Of a stretch of 64,000 nucleotides of DNA, positions 9,414-21,033 are shown one piece after another. The translations under genes were made by a program, and so were the position numbers. Each line of letters opens with the position of its first letter. Position 1 is the stretch's first letter. Below the pieces are notes generated by a model. That model saw nothing but the letters and a program-made list of their open reading frames with translations, did no database searches and was not told the DNA's origin. The stretch comes from Tillandsia leiboldiana (Eukaryota > Streptophyta > Magnoliopsida > Poales > Bromeliaceae), in contig JAQNDB010000144.1 in NCBI GenBank assembly GCA_029204045.2, positions 1 through 64,000 on the forward strand. The letters run 5' to 3'.

Positions 9414-12273
9414 CTCACAGCTATGTCGGAGAACTCTCAACGACTCAATCTGATAATGCACGACCATGGCTGAGTCGGGAAACCTCCACGACTCGATCTG
9501 CCGGAACCCCAAAATCCTCGAAGCTAAGTGGGAGAACCACCTCCACCACTAAATCAGAATACGATCCATGTCCTAGAGTAATTTCACTATCCCGTAAGGA
9601 AGCTCAAACAACAAATGACACTACAACTCATCTCAAAACTCAAAAGAGACCCCTCGGCCCCCAGGCACGAGGTCTAATGCACCCTGAATCTATGCCATAC
9701 CTTTGGCGAACTCAAAAATTAAAAACCATCTTTGAAAAGGCTAATTTTCTTTCAAACGGGTTTTTCTCGATTTTTAAAACGATCTAGGTGCATATATAAG
9801 GCCAACAGAACATGAAACCTAGTGTCATATAGTGTCATGAGTATGCTAAAAAATAATCTGGGGCTGAAATGAATTTTCCCGAAAAATCCAAGCAACTATC
9901 AGATTTAATTATAGGAAAAACAACATAATAGTTATGATCAAATTGCATTCAATAGCATTAAAGGGCATTCCATAAATTTTGGAGAAATTCCAACCCACCT
10001 GGAACGCAATCCGTAGGCAACGCTGAAGTTGGTGAAGTGCTGAAACCTCGAACTGATGAAACTTCGAAAAACGCGCCGCGCGCACAGACACTGTCGCGTA
10101 ACCGAAAAAATCCCCGGAAGCGCATATAAAATCCTTGAGTCCACAACAAAAATCCGGCGCGCAAACAATGTACTCCACTGCCAACATACACCACAAGCAC
10201 TCATAAAATTCAAAATCCACCCACACACATGTCCAGCACAATATCTGAACTCTAAAAGAATGCTCACATTACATAATTCCACTCTTACACATTACCAGCT
10301 CCAAAAGCTCACACTAATTCATCTTTTAATTCATTTACAAAGAAAAACCACCTCAATCCAACGGTACACTTAAAAGCTCCAAATAAACACAATTTCTTAA
10401 TTCCCACTATCCACAAAACCCAACAACATTGTTCCAAATTTCCTCTGCACTCACAATGAGTCCACAGCACAATCACACTTCACCCACACATCCACACATC
10501 ACCAACATAAGGCACATTCTCTATCACAATCACAAAGAACCACAGCACCCTCTAAAATTCCACTGCACAAGCCCAGAATTCCCCACATTCACATAACCAT
10601 CCAACTCCAAATACACATACATTACACTCTCAAGTTCTCAAGTTTAAGCACAATAATAACAATAAAACCCCACATCACCAACTCTTAAGGTCCCAGCATA
10701 AGTAAAAATGTGCACTTAACCACCAATTCTCAGCATCCTCTCTGCTCAACACAGCCAACATGCAGCATCGAATCGTGCCACCAAGTTCCTTCGGTTCCGT
10801 GTGGCGGAAGTGTCCTGTCCGGTCAAGCCGCACCAAAGCTACACCACAAAAGCAAGAAAGAGAGACAACTTAAAATCAGTGCAGACTCGACCCGCACGCT
10901 TGATAGCCGGCGAAAACCAAACCTCATTGCGAAAACCCCGCGCGCCGATGCGAGATGCACGCCGCAGCCAACAACCAAAAAGAACCCTGCTGCGCGACTG
11001 CAGCCCGCGCCGCTGGTGCGCCCGCCGCGCGGCACGCAAGCCAGTCGCGCGACGACAAACCTGCCGCACGGGGCCTGGACAGCCCTGCGCGGCCCCCTGG
11101 GCCTGCCCGCGCAGTGCCTGCGCAGCTGCGCGCGGCGCCCCTGGCGCCCGCGCAGCGCGCAGGTGCAGCTGCGCGCGGCGCCCTTGGCGCCCGCGCGCAG
11201 CGCCCTGCTGCGCGCCTGCCCTCGCGCGCCCGCATGCGCGTGCTGCTGTAGCGCTCCTTGCAGCGGCCACGGTTCTGCTAGCGGCGCGGCACCCCAGCTC
11301 ACAAGGACAACCAGTCCAAGCACCACCAACACATGTCCACCCTTTTTCACACTTCAACCGAACTCTCACTCTCCTTCTAAAAGAAAAAAGGGTAACATAC
11401 CACGATAAGCTCGACGCGCGCGCTCGCCGCTTGCTCCACACGTCTTCGAGTAGGAAACCCACCAACGCAACTCCCTTCCGTTTCCTCTCATTTCCAATTC
11501 TTCTCATCCCCAAGCTCTTCTTTTCCTTCATCTTCTCACCCTTTCCTCACTTCCTCTACCTCACCCGAAGTCCTCTGTTTGCTAACTTGAAGAAGGCGAT
11601 GACGTGGCGCTTTAATTAAGGTGAGGTTAATTAAGGGTGAGTGGGGAGGGGTGGTTGGCGCAATAAATGCACACCAAATATCCGAATCCAACCACATAAG
11701 CTTCAATCCCCCTACTTTTTCTCTTTTTGCAACTCAATCCTAAAGCAACAGTACAAAAATCCAATTAAATTAAATAATTAAATAATTCCATACTAGCCAA
11801 CTCCAAGTCACTTTTTGTCTTCGGGGTCTCCGCATCGGCCCGAAACCTCCCGAACCCCGCTGTAATCTGAAATTACACATGCCCACAGCTTTCTCTCCCC
11901 AAAAAGCTCAACCGTTGAGTCGGGGTGCTCAATCCAAAAACCGGCTCCAAAATCGCCGGTTCCGACTCACTTTTCACCTTCGGGTCCTCCGCGTCAGTCC
12001 GGAACTTCCCGAACTCCATTGTAAACATAACATGCACCAGTTCCAAGTGTTTCCAAATTTTCTGCTCTCCACTGCGAAGTCGAGGCTTCCCCGAAGCCAG
12101 TCCTCTAACGGCGGACAATGCCCGGAAAACCCCGAATCGACCTGGGGGTTCCGCGAAGATCCGAGTCGACCCGAACTCATCTGTAATCCAATATGGAACA
12201 CGCTCGAGGTGATTTCTCCGCACCACACCATCTTGCGAGGTCGGCGCGCCATCCGAAATCCCGGTATTCTACA
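9414..12273 (-). mobile_element. LTR J: part of an F-family Gypsy LTR (5' or solo LTR), interrupted by element A
   Basis: It aligns with F's LTR from about 44008 to 46784. Its minus-strand start, TGTAGAATACCGGGATTTCG, ends at 12273, directly against Copia G's integrase. Since the base before the LTR start is Copia sequence rather than a Gypsy polypurine tract, J is a 5' LTR or a solo LTR inserted into G. Its left part continues beyond element A outside the window. It holds a GC-rich block (about 10920-11290) and three ~160-bp degenerate repeats (about 11805-12190). I see no genes in it. Confidence 0.85.
11805..12190. repeat. Three degenerate ~160-bp repeats at the start of LTR J
   Basis: Each copy contains a version of CCCGAACTCCNCTGTAATC preceded by a TTCGG...CTCCGC stretch. 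The same triplet lies at 46316-46700 in F's LTR. In element orientation they sit near the beginning of U3, where repeated enhancer-like units would be expected. That function is inferred. Confidence 0.7.
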
Positions 12274-13905
12274 TTCACGGTCACGTAAAATGTAACACCG
12301 ACTCCCGAAGATGCGAAAATATTTGATGTTGGGTTTTCTACAACACCATAGTTCATATGGTGTATTTAACGTTCCCGGGCGCAAATAAACTCGATTAATA
12401 ACATAGATTGCAGTGCTCACAGCTTCAGCCCAAAAATGTAGCGGTAAATTCCGGCTGTGAAGCATAACACGTGTCATCTCTTAAACAACCCTGTTTTTGC
12501 GCTCGACAACACCATTCTGTTGAGGTGTATAGGGTGCTGAGAATTCATGCTTAATGCCGTTGGAAGTGCAAAAATCAATGAATTTAGAATTTATGAATTC
12601 TCCACCTCTATCACTTCTAACACGAATGATCTTTTCATTCTTTTCAATCATAATACGAAGGCAAATCTCGTGAAAAGAATCAAAAGTATTAGCTTTCTCT
12701 TTTAAAAATGCTACCCAAGAATACCGAGAGAAATCATCAACCAATAAGAAAATATACCATTTACCTCCCAAGGATGGTTGACGTGTCGGCCCCATAAGAT
12801 CCATATGCAATAATTCCAAGGGCCGCTTGGTACTGACGTGATTCAAGTTCTTGTGTGCAGTCCTAGATTGTTTTCCCTTTTGACAACCACCACACACAAT
12901 GTTTTGATTAAGTGAAAGTTTAGGAACCCCCTGGACCACGTCTTTGTTCGAAATTCTAGCAAGTTCCTTAAAATTTATGTGTCCCAGCCTTTCATGCCAA
13001 AGAGTTTCATTATTCAAAGAGGCTAAGTTATAATTTTTAGAAATTTTATTGGGAACAACATAACAATTGTTTTCAGATCTAACCCCTTTTAAAAAGAAAA
13101 CATGATCCTTATCAGTTACAATACATTCAACAGATGAAAAATTAACAGAAAAACCATTGTCACAAAGTTGACTGATACTAATGAGGTTAGTCTTAAGCCC
13201 ATCAACAAATAACACATTATTCAGAATCGGGCCATCTGGAATAGCTACTGTTCCTTTTCCAACAATTTTGGAAGACTGGCTGTCTCCGAAAACCACAAGT
13301 CCTCCGGAGATTTTCTCAAAATTTTGAAAGCAGTTTTTGTCACCGGTCATGTGACGGGAACAGCCGCTATCCAGATACCAAGACGAATTATCATATGCAT
13401 GCAAGGAAATATTTGTAACAAGACAAGGGAAAACTTCACCTTTGCGTACCCAAACCTTTCGAGTTTTGGTGTACGTTGGAAATGATTGTGAGGTTGATAC
13501 CTTTGGTGAAAGCGTCTTGTTTGATCCGTCGCTTTTCCTTGACGTCGTCATCTTGTTTGATGAACTACCGAGGCTCTTTTCCTTCAAAGAATTTGCATTC
13601 GATTTCCGAGGAATCACCCTTTTGGTAGTCGTTGCAAGAAGTGCTTGAGTTGACCATTTGGCTCCCATCTTGCAATTTCTCCTTATGTGCCCTGCAAAAT
13701 TACAACGAAAACATACCTTAGTGCTTGACGATTCCGAGGAGGGTGGAGTAGGCTTATTGTCGTTGCTTGTCGTGAATTCCGGTGTCGGAGGAGGAGATAC
13801 CGACTGAGGCACAAAAATTGTCCCAACCGAACTAAAATTGTCTTCAGTTCGATTGAATCCGAGGCCGAACTTGTTTGTTTGACCAAGACCAAGAAGCTTA
13901 TCCAA
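12274..13905 (-). pseudogene. Copia G gag 3' end-protease-integrase (broken)
   Basis: This is the downstream part of the gag-pol polyprotein. It shows the second CCHC knuckle (starting CFRCNFAGHIRRNC), an aspartic protease with the DSGCSRHMTGD signature, the integrase zinc-binding region (HERLGH...CGGCQKGK) and an integrase core with MDLMGP, RSDRGGEF and PQQNGVVERK carrying the three acidic catalytic residues. An in-frame TAA (12478-12480) replaces a glutamine codon that is still present in Copia H. The frame then continues to 12274, where LTR J cuts it. The encoded proteins would process the polyprotein and integrate cDNA, but this copy cannot make an intact product. Confidence 0.9.
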
Positions 13906-13923
13906 CTTACTCCTTCCTGATGA

Positions 13924-15429
13924 AAATCACTGTAAGTCATCCTTGAGTTGGAGAATGGTCTCTGTCTGTCGAGCCTCGCCGTTGAGCTTCAAGAAGTAAT
14001 TCGCTTTGTTCACCATATCTATATAATTCTTCTCGAATTGCTCATTGGACTCTTGAAGGGAAACATTTGCTTTTATCAGATTATCCCTTTCCACTTCAAG
14101 ATCGGTCGAGAGAGAAGTTGCCCTTTTTAGTTCTTCTTCGAGATCCTGCAATCTCCCTCTCAACCCCTTGTTTTGCTTAGCCAGCTTCTTTGAATCCCTT
14201 AAAAGTCTGTGGTAGGCTAGAGCAAAATCTTCACCTTCCGAATTATCCGATTCATTGTCCGTTGCATTCTTTTCAACAGTGGAGTTGGACAATGATTCGG
14301 ATGTACTTGCCATTAAGCACATGAAGGGTGAAGATGTGGACGCGTGGAACGCTGTTGCGTTATCTTCTTCATCACTTGACGATGACTCATTTGACGATGA
14401 GGTGTCATCCCAAGTGACGACTTGCATCGCCTTCTTCTTGGACGGATTCTTATTTGGACATTCCGTTGAGATATGGCCGTACCCTCGGCACTTGAAGCAT
14501 TGGACTTGTCCTTCTGTGTTTTTCTTATCCTTAGAAAAACCTTCTTGCTTTCTTGACTTGTAACTTGAAGAACCCTTGCCTTTCTTCCACTTTCCGAAGG
14601 ATGGAGTTTTGCTTGAATTACCCCTTCGAAAATTTTGGCGAAACTTCCTTGTCAAGAGAGCGAGCTGCTTCTCAAAGTCCTCCATAGATAGGTTCTCGTC
14701 ATCGCCTGAGGAGGATGAATCCGCGTCTTCTTCTTTTGTTGTTTTCAAAGCATAACCTAAAGACTTAGAAGAGGATGCCTTTCCCGAAGAATAGTTAGTA
14801 GGAAATGTCATTTCATATGTTTGTAAAGAACCAACTAATTCTTCTACACGGATTTCGTCCGGGTGTTTAATAGTTTCAATGGCTGTAACCTTGGAACGAA
14901 ATCTTTCAAGAAGGGTTCTTAATATTTTTCTTACAATTTTAAATTCTGGAATCTTCTCTCCCAAGTTAGCACATGAGTTTATGATGTCTTGCAATCGTGT
15001 GTAATAGTCTGTGAACGATTCATTTTCTGCCATGAAAATAGAGTCAAACTTGCTCGTAAGCATTTGCAGTTTCTGAATCTTCACAAGGTTAGTTCCCTCA
15101 TGCGTAACTTGAAGAACATCCCAGATTTCTTTCGCAGTCTCACATGCCGAGACGCGAGAGAACTCTGTTTGTGATAAGGCATTAAGTAAAGCATTAATTC
15201 CCTTGCCATTGTAAGAAGAAAAATCAAATTCTTCCTTGGTCCATTTCGACCTAGGTTTGATGGTGCGAACATCACCAATAAATTCAGTTGGATTAGACCA
15301 TCCTAATTCAATTGATTGCCACACCCGTTCGTCGATGGAAATTAAAAAGGCTTTCATCCGTACTTTCCAGTACGCATAATTTGTTCCATCGAAGAACGGA
15401 GGTCTGTTGATGTTTCCACCTTCAACCAT
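13924..15429 (-). pseudogene. Copia G gag region
   Basis: It starts at MVEGGNINRPP just after the PBS. There is an N-terminal capsid-like region, a CCHC knuckle (CFKCRGYGHISTEC), acidic serine-rich stretches, and a long charged segment with heptad-like leucines that looks like a coiled coil. A TGA at 13924-13926 stands where Copia H has an arginine codon, which separates this 500-codon ORF from the protease part in the same frame. Gag would form the virus-like particle in the cytoplasm. A second knuckle separated from the first by a coiled coil fits the extended Gag of Sireviruses. Confidence 0.88.
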
Positions 15430-15449
15430 TGTTTACAACCCTATTCCCT

Positions 15450-15460
15450 CTCTGATACCA
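15450..15460 (-). promoter_or_regulatory. Primer-binding site of Copia G
   Basis: The minus strand reads TGGTATCAGAG two bases inside the 5' LTR. It matches initiator-Met-tRNA. Confidence 0.88.
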
Positions 15461-15756
15461 CTTGTTGGGTTATGTATAATTGGATCTAAATAGGGAAAAA
15501 AAACACCTAGAGGGGGGTGAATAGGTGTAAACAATAAACACTCAAAAATCTTTGCGATATAAAACCCAATGCGGAAAAAATAAATAACACGCAGAGATTT
15601 TTACGTGGAAAACTCCAAACCGGAGTAAAAAACCACGGGACCGATAACACGGTGAAATCCACTAGAATTAAACACGTACAAGGTGATATACCGTACTCAC
15701 AGACGACTCAACCTTTTCCATACGCTCCTAGTTGATCTTCTCCGCTCACTCCACGA

Positions 15757-15945
15757 CGCTTCTCGAATCCACGGTTTGCGTCCAACGCCGAATCCACGGC
15801 GTCCAACGTCGAGTCCACGACGTCCGACCGAATCCACGGTCTTCACCCAGTAGCACGCTTCGAATCCACGAACGTACCTCGCTCCGAATCCACGAGAGCG
15901 GTTGCACCTTGAATCCACAAGGCCACGCGAGTCCACGCGCCGATT
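15757..15945 (-). repeat. TGGATT-loop hairpin array, Copia G copy
   Basis: Eight small inverted repeats in the same order as in Copia H. Two loops have changed to TGGACT while stems are kept. In the last hairpin the outer stem is GACGC/GCGTC here, against GGCGC/GCGTC in H. Confidence 0.8.
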
Positions 15946-16218
15946 TTCGGGTAAATCGTTGTTTTTTGGGTGGTGATGATCCGCCGAATACTTAGATTAG
16001 AAATAGATCGGAAATACCATCTAAGTATTCATTGATTTGATTCTACTCAAAATGTGAGTATGAAAACCTAGAATCAAATCAATCAATATAGATGAAGAAA
16101 CATAAGATAGAATCTATGATTTCCTTTCTTCTCTATATGTGGATCTTAGGCCGTATAAAAGATGACGGCTACTTTTTCGATTATGTGGATTAGCCCTAGA
16201 AAAAGAATCATAGGGTCT

Positions 16219-16226
16219 ATTTATAG
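16219..16226 (-). promoter_or_regulatory. LTR TATA box of Copia G
   Basis: TATAAATA on the minus strand, in the same place as in the H LTR, between the palindrome array and the hairpin array. Confidence 0.7.
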
Positions 16227-16282
16227 GTTAGAAACCCTTGGAATAAGATAAGGATCAAAAACTATCTTTTTCTGGAATTTTG

Positions 16283-16580
16283 CATGACGACGATCCGGAT
16301 CGGAGATCGGCGATCCGGATTGCAGTAGCGAGAAAAATAGATTCCAGAAAAATAAAGGTTCGGGATCCGGATCGAAGTGCTTGATCCGGATCGTTCATAC
16401 AATTCACCAAACATCAACGTTCGGGATCCGGATTGCAAAGCCTGATCCGGATCGTTCAAATAAAATGGTAAACCCAGTGTTCGGGATCCGGATCAAGGGA
16501 AGCTACGATCCGGATTAAACTGGTGTATGAACGAACAACCTTCGGGATCCGGATTGCAAAGCCTGATCCGGATCCTGAAC
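16283..16580 (-). promoter_or_regulatory. GATCCGGATC palindrome array in the Copia G LTR
   Basis: Repeated 10-bp self-complementary motifs, some degenerate, lie upstream of the TATA box in element orientation. The arrangement parallels 24580-24860 in H. Confidence 0.75.
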
Positions 16581-16801
16581 ATGTCCCATGTCCAGTTTTT
16601 GATAATTATGCAATTAAAAATCCATTCAAGTGTTTCTACACTATAAGAAGTATTCGGATCACCAAAGATATTAAGTTAAACATACCTGATCCTTTTGAAT
16701 TCTTCTTTCTTGAGATTGAGTTAAATGATCCAACTTTCTTTACCTTCGATCTTCAAGACTTAATCGAATTCACGAAATACGCCAACCTAAATTCCGTAAC
16801 A

Positions 16802-17012
16802 CGAGGGACTCCCGTTGCGAATTCTGGCTCGAGAGATGAGGGAATTGCGCAATTGGGCCATGCCGTACTGGGTATTGTTCTTATTGGGAAGTGATCACGG
16901 GGAGTGAGTGGTGTTTGGGGAGCTGGAGGCGTTATTGACCACCCGTGGTATTTGTGACTCCTGGTGGATTTGAGCTAGTTTCGAGGACGAAACTTTCCTT
17001 AGTGGGGGAGGA
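16802..17012 (+). pseudogene. Element E: 3' end of internal domain with chromodomain remnant and polypurine tract
   Basis: This stretch aligns with 38200-38422 in element C. Fragments such as SRDE, SDHGE and GELEALL in shifting frames resemble the end of a chromovirus integrase chromodomain, but stops and frameshifts break it. The polypurine tract AGTGGGGGAGGA (17001-17012) touches the LTR start. Everything upstream of 16802 in E is displaced by Copia G. Confidence 0.75.
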
Positions 17013-17913
17013 TGTGAAGACCCGGAATTCCCACTTATGGATCACTGTTGCCTCTGCAGCTTCTGGAGGCCTATGTGGCGTGTCGGTGGTATTTGTGCAC
17101 CAATTGGACACTAATGATGGACTCGGTGTGTGTAGTGGATCACGAGAGTAGTCTGATGACCCCGTCGGATGCTTAGAAGTGGTTTCGCGCGCTATGGATA
17201 TTAAAATTGGGCTCAGCGCGAAGTTTGGACAAAGGAACATCTTTCCGGATGCCTTCAGCAATTTTTAGAGTTGGAATTTGGCAAAATGGACTTCGTATTT
17301 GGATTCAGCGTGCGAAAATGATGAAAATGGACTGTTCACTTGCATTTTTCGGAGTCCGGATGATTCGGCACGTTTTTCGAGGCAAGGGTACTGTTCCGGC
17401 CGGCGGCAGCGGCGGCTGGCGGAGGAGCGCGGCGGCGGGGTGAGGCACAGCCGCTCGGTCCACCGGGCGAGGCGTGCACCAAGGGCTTGGACGCGTGGCG
17501 GCCCCGGAGTGGCGGGCGCACGAGCGCGCGGTCTACGGGGAGTGCGGCCTGGTGCATGGACCGGGCGGGGCCACGTGGAGGCCACTGATTGGCCGGTCAA
17601 CATGCACGCGGTCCACGGAGCAGGTGCAGGCCGCCTCAGGGCGCGTGCGTGCAGGGTGGCAGGCGGCGGCGCAGGCGCGCACGTGGGCGCGGTCGGGGCC
17701 GAGTGCGGTCCACGTGTCGACGCCTCCGCGCTCCACGTGTCGAGCAGCGGATGGCCGGGGTGGCTGTCCGCTGTTCGGGTGCAACGTGGCGGGCTATGGG
17801 CCTTTCGGGCAGCTACAGTGTTGGGCCTGGCCCAACACTGTTCACGCCCGGTTACTGCGGGCGCCCGGAAATTCGGCCCAAAAACCCATTTTCGGGATTT
17901 TTCGGTATGGGCC

Positions 17914-17920
17914 TATAAAT
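17914..17920 (+). promoter_or_regulatory. Candidate TATA box in element E LTR
   Basis: TATAAAT at the position equivalent to the TATATAAA of C's LTR, about 0.9 kb from the LTR start. Confidence 0.55.
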
Positions 17921-19589
17921 TGGCCCTTTGCACTGCCCTTTTCGGGCTTTTCCCTAGCTCTCTGGCCTGAGGGCCCTTCACCAATTTTGTTGCTCACCTT
18001 GTCGCGCATCTTTTTGAGGAGGCTCGGAATTTTTGGAAGTTGCGGCGTCGACGACTTCGTCATCGTGGCACAGAGCGACATATTTTCATCGCAGGCCTGT
18101 TATCGTCGTAGTTTGGTATGAGAGGTCCACAGAGCTACCCCGACAATATTTTCGGATGATTTTCACGGCATCGGATTCATGAGAGGTAGATCTACAATTC
18201 TTGTATTGTCCACTTTTCTCAGATTTGAGCTTTGTTTGGGGTTCCGGGTACGTTTTTAACCCTCCTTGCCGCTGATGGAAATTCTGGACAGCGACATCTT
18301 GGCAGATTTTTATCTCCGCAACCGGGCATCGGATGGCGACATGCTTGTACACTTTTTTCATCTACTCGACGCGAGGATTGTGACACTATTTTTATTGGAT
18401 TTTTTTAAGGCTTGCCCGAAGGTATATTTTTCGCCCTTTATCTGTGCATGGAAATACAGATGTGTGGTTGTGTGTTTGTGAGTGCCCTGTGTTGTGGAAT
18501 TTGTAACTCGGCCTACGGGGCTCGGAATTTGGCATGCAGGTACTCGTTTCGAAGGTATCGACGCGAGGAACGCGACAGTATTTTTTTTTGGATTTTTCAG
18601 AATCCGTTCTGCAGGTGAAAACTGCACATCTTCGGGGCTGTTTTTCGATGTTGTATACTTGGAATATTTTTGGAATAAAAGTGTAATGTTGGACCTTATT
18701 GTTGTACCCAGGGGTGTTTACAAGTGTTGCTGGACCCGATGGATCTGCAGGCTTTGATTTCGGGGTACTCTTAGTTGTTTGGAGCCAAGGCGTTCGCGAC
18801 ATGTACCGAGGGTGCAATTTTGGCGGATTTTGGATCGTGAGCGTCTGCACACTTCACCGACTTCAGGTTTGCCTTGGTTTAAGCACTTCAGGTGGGTAAA
18901 CTTAGTAATGGTAACTGTTTAAGGGTTTATATGCATATTATGCCCTATGGGAGGTGTAGTAGTGGATGTTCATGTATGGTTTGGATAAGTTCACTTGTGG
19001 GGATGCCACCCCTCTATGACTGATAGCAGGCGTAGTTGACGTACAACCGGTATGAGCGAGAGGAAAGCAAGGAATAGCCTACTTGGGGGAGTGTGGCATA
19101 CCATAGTAGGAATATTTTAGCGTGCTTTGCTAATATATGTTTCACCCACTTCTATCGTTTCTGAGGACAAAAGCATGCTTGTATGGTCATGTAGTTAGGC
19201 CATCTTTTACTGCTGCACTACTTATTAGAACTTGACTTAGGAGAAACCATACTTTTCCTTTCTCCTTCTTTGTTAGTCAAGTGGTCAGTGTTGCTCGGGT
19301 TCGAGCAGGGGTCTGGGTAGTGTAGTCGGGACTTGGTGTCTGGGACAGGTTGGATTAGTTGTGGGGCTTTGCGGCAACCGCGGATATTGGGCGGTTGACC
19401 GGATATTTATTTATGCATCAGATTGGGTATCAGATTTCTCTAGTGGACAGGGTTTCCCACTATTTGAGTACTTTTGCATCTGATTGAGGACCGGGGTCTT
19501 CTTTAGTGGTTGGGCTTTCCCACTTTGATCAGAGTCATGATCCAGTCCTGCTTTTGTTACTTATCACACCGGCGCGAATATTGCCCGGT

Positions 19590-19950
19590 GATACTTTACT
19601 CGTGTGAGTCGCTCCCCTCGGGTGCCACATCGGAGTGTGCGATCGGACGGTTAGAGTTGCCGATCTGTACTTACTTTTGGGTGCGATCGGACGGTTAGAG
19701 TTGCCGATCTGTTACTCACTTTTGGTTGCGATCGGACGGTAATAGTTGCCGATCTGTTACCTAGGAGTCCTTGAGACTCCTATCCCTGATACTTTACTCG
19801 TGTGGGTCGCTCCCCTCGGGTGCCACTCCGGAGTGTGCGATCGGACTGTTAGAGTTGCCGATCTGTTACTTACTTTTGGTTGCGATCGGACGGTAATAGT
19901 TGCCGATCTGTTACCTAAGAGTCCTTGAGACTCCTATCCCTTATCGGTGT
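19590..19950 (+). repeat. Compound tandem repeat in E LTR with GATCGG/CCGATC hairpins
   Basis: There are five copies of GATCGG-13 nt-CCGATC, at 19641-19665, 19685-19709, 19730-19754, 19839-19863 and 19884-19908. They are embedded in two copies of a ~195-bp block that starts GATACTTTACTCGTGTG. The block GTCGCTCCCCTCGGGTGCC precedes each hairpin cluster. C, F and S have the same block in the equivalent place. Confidence 0.85.
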
Positions 19951-21025
19951 TATGCATTGGCCATCATACCCGATTCGTCAGGCACAGCAGGCAGTACCAG
20001 TATTTCTGGCGTCACTAGATTGGGTATATTACAGATGTTTACTTTACTGTTACACTCGTGTCAGGGGGACCGAGTGGAGTCTAGTAGCCGTGTTTAGACC
20101 AGTTGTGAAGACCCGAAACTCCCACTTATGGAGCACTGTTTCATCTACAGCTTCCGGAGGCCTATGTTGCGTGTTGGTGGGATTTGTGCACCAATTGGAC
20201 ATTAGGGGTGGACTATGTGTGTTAAATGGATCACGAGAGTAGTCTGATGACCCCGTCGGAAGTCTAGAAGTGGTTCCGCGCGCAATGGATATTAAAAAGG
20301 GACTCAGTGCGAAGTTTGGACCAAGGAACACCCTTCCGGATGCCTTCGGCAATTTTTAGAATTGGAATTTGGTAAATTGGACTCCGGATTTGGACTCAGC
20401 GCGCGAAAACGGTCAAAATGGGCTATTTACATGCATTTTTCGGAGGTTGCTACAGTAAAATTACTGTTCATGGCCGGAACAGTGTTTCCGGCGACGGCGG
20501 CGGCGGCGGGCAGCGGCGGCAGCGGCGGAGCGCGGCGCGGGCAGGCGCGGGCAGGTGCGCGGTCCACCGGGGGGAGCGTGCACCGGTCGCGGGCCACGTG
20601 GCGGACCCCGGTTGGGCCGGCGCGGGGGCGCGGTGCACGGGAAAAGGCGCGGTGCACGGTGGACCGGAGGGTGACACGTGGCGGCTTATGATTTGACGGT
20701 GCTGTGGACCGGGTTCACGGTGTGTGTGTGGGTGGCCTCGGGGCGCGTGCCTGGCAGGGGGGCGCAGGCGGCGCTGACAGCGCGCACGTGGGCGTGGCAG
20801 CAACGCGTTGACTGGGTGCGTGCCACGTGTCGGCTGTGCAGTGAGCCACGTGTCGTGCAGTGGACGGTCCGGAGTGCTGTCGCCTGTTTGGGCGGGCGAC
20901 GTGGAGGCCCAGGGCAGTTTCGGGCTGCTACAGTGATCTTTCGGGCTGCTACAGTGCGCGCCCGAAAGTTCCCTGCGCCCAGAATTTGGGACATATTCGG
21001 TATTTTTCGATTTGTTTCTGCAGCC

Positions 21026-21033
21026 TATATAAA
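21026..21033 (+). promoter_or_regulatory. TATA box of element C 5' LTR
   Basis: TATATAAA preceded by a GC-rich stretch and followed by a pyrimidine-rich segment, typical of a plant core promoter. The identical site in the 3' LTR is 39336-39343. Confidence 0.65.

Larger units (their letters stand above)
12274..16801 (-). mobile_element. Element G: Sirevirus-type Copia retrotransposon, right-hand (5') part
   Basis: It consists of a complete 5' LTR (15463-16801), a PBS and gag-protease-integrase, all on the minus strand. The integrase is interrupted at 12273/12274 by LTR J, so the end of integrase, RT, RNase H and the 3' LTR lie left of the window. It is closely related to Copia H but clearly an independent copy. 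It lies in the internal tail of Gypsy E. CGAGG follows at 16802-16806 as the expected TSD, whose partner is not visible. Confidence 0.92.
15463..16801 (-). repeat. 5' LTR of Copia G (1339 bp)
   Basis: In element orientation it starts TGTTACGGAATTT and ends ATAACCCAACA. Its layout matches the H LTR: GATCCGGATC palindrome array (about 16283-16580), TATA box, hairpin array (about 15757-15945), and a terminal ACACCTA...TAGGTGT inverted repeat (about 15503-15528). It differs from the H LTR at many positions, so it is an older or separate subfamily member. Confidence 0.92.
17013..20103 (+). repeat. Element E 3' LTR, first part
   Basis: It begins TGTGAAGACCCGGAATTCCC after a polypurine tract and aligns, with divergence, to C's LTRs. 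Element C splits it at CCAGT (20099-20103 and 42408-42412), and the sequence resumes at 42413. A TATA box lies at 17914-17920. It carries hairpin repeats (19641-19908) inside a larger ~195-bp duplication. No coding sequence is seen. Confidence 0.9.

Noticed and set aside
10710..11619. Ala/Arg-rich ORFs in LTR J
   Set aside because: GC-rich segment of a known LTR. The equivalent part of F's LTR is AT-rich and lacks them.
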